Shown here one piece after another: positions 61,327-64,000 of a DNA stretch of 64,000 nt (its first letter is position 1; every line of letters begins with the position of its first letter). The notes under the pieces are model-generated. The model saw only the letters and a program-made list of their open reading frames with translations. It did no database searches and was not told the DNA's origin. Source of the stretch: Candidatus Krumholzibacteriota bacterium (GTDB lineage: Bacteria > Krumholzibacteriota > Krumholzibacteriia > LZORAL124-64-63). Location: NCBI GenBank assembly GCA_024275485.1, contig JAJRZA010000036.1, positions 108,851-172,850 on the forward strand, written 5' to 3'. Made by a program: the position numbers and the translations under genes.

Positions 61327-64000
61327 TTACCGCACGAGAACCATGCTCTTGACGCTGGTTTCGCCGTCGGCGACCAGACGCATGAAGTAGGTTCCGGAGG
61401 CAACGGACTTGCCGGCGTCGTCACGGCCAACCCAGCGCACCGAATGGGCACCGGCGGTCATGTTTTCGCTCAGCAGCCTGCTGACCAACCTTCCGGCCAC
61501 ATCATACACATTCAGTTGCACGTGCGAGTCGCGCGGCAGGCTGAATTTGATGTCGGTCATCGGATTGAATGGGTTGGGCACGGCACCGGACAGGTGCACC
61601 ACGTTGGGCAGACCGTCGTTCACGCCACTCAGGTCGTCAGTGACAACCAGGGTCACCGGCAACTCGATGGTTCCATTGACCGGGTCGTTGGAGCTGACAA
61701 GCATCGACGCGTAATAGGTACCAACGGCCAGGCCGGTGGCATCGAAGTGAACGTTGATGTCTTCGCTGCCGTCGGCGGGCATCATACCACTGACAGGATC
61801 TGCAGTGACCCAAGTCAGGGGCGGAGCGGTGGCAATGCGAATGGCCAGGCCATCGTGCAGATAGGTACCGTTGAAGACGATCTGCAGACCGTCGTCGCCG
61901 ACCTCATTCTCGATACCAACGGTGCAACCGCTGCCGTCACTGATGCTGGCGTACTGGTAGATGATGCTGCCATCGGCATTCAGGATAACCTGGAAGGTCT
62001 CCGGGCCACCGCCGCCATAATGAGGCACGGCATCATACTGAACGATGAACTGATCGCCAATGGTCTCATAGTAGATATTACCACCGGTGGAAGGGTTCAA
62101 ATCATCCCAGAAGGCGGCCAACAGGCTGTTGGGTGCAGCTGCGTCGGGAATGCCCTGGTTGGTGTAAGCCGTTGAGGCCGAGGTCAGGCTCAAGAAACCG
62201 TTGGTGCACACTTGAACGCTGTTGTAGATCGTACCGTAGAAGCTGAAGTCGAAACCAAGAGGGTAATTTACATTTTGATCATCCCCACTTGGGCCGGCAC
62301 TTCCGCTGCCGGAGATGTCGATCCAGTTGTACACCGGGCCACCGGCTTCGTCGCTGTCTATCCAGGTATAACCGAAACCGTCCGGTCCACCGGCACCCGT
62401 CAGAGGGTTCATGGGGTCGCGGGTATCGACTTCACCCTTTTCCAGCTCTTCGTGGGGAACCGGGCTGGTGGTCTTGGCATTAGCACCGGTTTCGGTCAAA
62501 GCAATGGAGTAGACCAGGGGGAAATTCCCACTGTTGCCGATGGTCAGAATCTGGTCTTCGGTGCCATCGACCCCGAGAGAGGAACTGAAGGAATCAGCAC
62601 TCAGGGTGATAGCGGGAGTTCCCTGCTCGGGGAATTCGATGAAATCGATATAACCCGCATCGTCGCCGGAACTGACCGAGCCGTCTTTTTCATAGGACCA
62701 CAGGAAGGTGTGCTCACCCGCAGCTATGGGAGTGGAGTACTGGCTCCAGGCCACCGTGCCGGACCAGGAGTCCTGTACCACGCCGTCGATGGAGAAGCGC
62801 AGGAAATCCCAACCGGTCTCGCTGCTGACCTTGTACCAGAAAGTCAAAAGATCGTCTGCGGGGAAAAGCATGGTGATGGAGAGGCGACTGTTTTGATCAT
62901 CACCGATGTCACCACTCATCGCACTGTAGGTACCTTCCTGAGGGTCAATGGTAGTAATAACCCAGGGATTGGTTCCCTGATCCCACATGTAGCTGCTGAA
63001 ATCACCGGACTCGAAGTCTTCGGCGAAGAGCTCGGGCAGGTTGAAGTCAAGAGTCATGTCGCCCACGAGCTCAATATCCTGGGTCTGATGACCAAGGCCG
63101 GCGAAACGGCCTCGCAAGCTGTAGAAATTGCCAGGACCTGAAGGCAGAACCAGGCTGTAGAAACCGTTGGCATCGGCCACTGCGGCAGCGACGGGCGTAT
63201 TGAGGGCCGTCACGGTGGCGCCGGGCACGATGTTGGTATCGGGACCGTAGACGTAACCACTGACGGTGCTGGTGGGCAGAGCCACCAGAGCCACATCACC
63301 ATTGACGGTGATATCTTCAAGAATCTCAACGCTCAGGGCGCCATCATTGTAACCGAAGAACGTGAGCTCAAAATCAACAGGACCAATGGGCATGGTCATG
63401 CTGTAGTGACCTGCAGCGTCGGTGAACGTCGTGTTGGGGGCTCCGACTTTTTTCACCTTGACGCCTTCGATGGGCAAGCCGGTGATGCTGTCGGTGACGA
63501 TACCTTCAACAGTACCTATGCCACCCATGACCGCCAGAACCGCTGCGTAGGCATCCACGAAACCGTGGCCGTAGGTGTTGTCTTCACCAGCAACGCCCAG
63601 ATCAATGGCGGTGTTCATCAGAACTTCTTTGATGGTGATCACATCAACATTGGGGTTGGAGGCGCGCATCAGCGCAACCACACCTGCGATGTGGGGACCT
63701 GCCATGGAGGTACCACTCATGTTGGTGTATCCACCACCGGCGTTGACACTGTAGATGTCGCTGCCGGGGGCGACGATTTCAGGTTTCATGGCAAATTCGC
63801 CACCACAGCCACTGGGGCCGCGGCTGGAGAAACTGCTGATGGCATAGGGAGCATAGTACTGAGTGGAACCGACACTGAAGCAGTTGCCGGGGCTGGCTGC
63901 ACGGTCGGCGGGTGAACGCAGACTGGTACCACCAGGGCCTTCGTTACCGGCGGACCAGGTAACGACCACGCCGGCGGCTTCACAGTAGTCGATGGCATCC
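61327..64000 (-). CDS. Secreted subtilisin-like (S8) serine protease, 5' end outside window
   Basis: At least 891 residues are visible. The frame runs off the right edge, so the signal peptide and the catalytic Asp and His are outside. Seen are the oxyanion Asn in VVVTWSAGNEGPGG, SSRGPSGCGG and the catalytic Ser in SGTSMAGPHIAGVVALM. Then follow two carboxypeptidase-regulatory-like domains (GTVEGIVTDSITGLPIEGVK; GYVYGPDTNIVPGATVTALN), beta domains, and a C-terminal FlgD-like/type IX-like tail (AVPNPFNPMTDIKFSLPRDS). The tail is homologous to that of the metalloproteases at 43-49 kb, suggesting a shared export or anchoring route. It is followed by a strong terminator. Confidence 0.9.
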   Translation of the reverse strand, partial: DAIDYCEAAGVVVTWSAGNEGPGGTSLRSPADRAASPGNCFSVGSTQYYAPYAISSFSSRGPSGCGGEFAMKPEIVAPGSDIYSVNAGGGYTNMSGTSMAGPHIAGVVALMRASNPNVDVITIKEVLMNTAIDLGVAGEDNTYGHGFVDAYAAVLAVMGGIGTVEGIVTDSITGLPIEGVKVKKVGAPNTTFTDAAGHYSMTMPIGPVDFELTFFGYNDGALSVEILEDITVNGDVALVALPTSTVSGYVYGPDTNIVPGATVTALNTPVAAAVADANGFYSLVLPSGPGNFYSLRGRFAGLGHQTQDIELVGDMTLDFNLPELFAEDFESGDFSSYMWDQGTNPWVITTIDPQEGTYSAMSGDIGDDQNSRLSITMLFPADDLLTFWYKVSSETGWDFLRFSIDGVVQDSWSGTVAWSQYSTPIAAGEHTFLWSYEKDGSVSSGDDAGYIDFIEFPEQGTPAITLSADSFSSSLGVDGTEDQILTIGNSGNFPLVYSIALTETGANAKTTSPVPHEELEKGEVDTRDPMNPLTGAGGPDGFGYTWIDSDEAGGPVYNWIDISGSGSAGPSGDDQNVNYPLGFDFSFYGTIYNSVQVCTNGFLSLTSASTAYTNQGIPDAAAPNSLLAAFWDDLNPSTGGNIYYETIGDQFIVQYDAVPHYGGGGPETFQVILNADGSIIYQYASISDGSGCTVGIENEVGDDGLQIVFNGTYLHDGLAIRIATAPPLTWVTADPVSGMMPADGSEDINVHFDATGLAVGTYYASMLVSSNDPVNGTIELPVTLVVTDDLSGVNDGLPNVVHLSGAVPNPFNPMTDIKFSLPRDSHVQLNVYDVAGRLVSRLLSENMTAGAHSVRWVGRDDAGKSVASGTYFMRLVADGETSVKSMVLVR

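Noticed and set aside
61270..62175. 300-codon plus-strand frame opposite the subtilisin-like gene
   Set aside because: Repetitive Val/Gly/His composition from antisense reading of beta domains; no start context.

Overview
The window looks like a chromosomal segment of a Gram-negative bacterium, probably from the FCB side of the tree (Krumholzibacteriota or Eisenbacteria-like lineages). This is inferred from several outer-membrane barrels and porins, an RND efflux system, a lipoprotein transglycosylase, and exported proteases ending in a FlgD-like/type IX-like C-terminal domain with the motif PNPFNPMT. No rRNA, tRNA, CRISPR array, insertion sequence or phage gene was recognised, and no gene fixes the phylum, so the taxonomy is tentative. 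The first and last genes are cut by the window edges.

Layout. 1-1.7 kb: a decayed membrane/TPR gene and a VF530-family protein. 1.7-8.8 kb (minus): a metal-efflux operon (small Cys/His exported protein, outer-membrane factor, His-rich adaptor, RND pump) that ends in a short Rho paralogue. 9-14.1 kb (plus): nucleoside transporter, thioesterase, SpoU methyltransferase, dGTPase and an exported barrel-like protein. 14.3-24.2 kb (mostly minus): secreted-protein remnant, PAS-GGDEF-EAL protein, acidic amino acid symporter, aconitase, phosphoesterase, and a coupled pair of NagX-like acyltransferase and AlkZ-like protein. 24.2-27.7 kb: PLP enzyme, hypothetical membrane protein, haem-oxygenase-like putative diiron protein. 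27.7-32.3 kb (minus): a 35-bp perfect palindrome, a transglutaminase-TPR protein, and a 19-haem cytochrome c fused to a b-type membrane domain, whose leader can fold into nested stems reaching the ribosome binding site.

32.5-41.5 kb (minus) is the most unusual block: seven tightly packed genes encoding a kinase without a sensor, an NTT/MFS-HEAT-cyclic-nucleotide-domain giant protein, a receiver-PP2C phosphatase, a lone receiver, a phosphate-type porin, a PstS-like mini binding protein, and a sensor protein whose kinase ATP-binding boxes are degenerate. Together they look like one envelope-sensing circuit. Upstream lie a pseudouridine synthase, a cyclase-family hydrolase, a DUF503 protein and an array of 11-bp phased repeats.

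43.5-49.6 kb holds a tandem duplication of a large secreted metalloprotease, including promoter element and terminator; one copy carries an in-frame TAA. 49.6-64 kb: MltF-like transglycosylase, AhpD-like and DUF493 proteins, outer-membrane barrels, an ECF sigma factor coupled to a membrane vWA protein (again cut by an in-frame TAA), small enzymes, two secreted propeller-like proteins, a TauE-type exporter, and a truncated subtilisin-like protease with the same C-terminal tag.

Three genes are interrupted by a single in-frame TAA (1231, 44766, 55971). Since TAA also ends intact genes here, these are read as mutations or sequence errors, not recoding.
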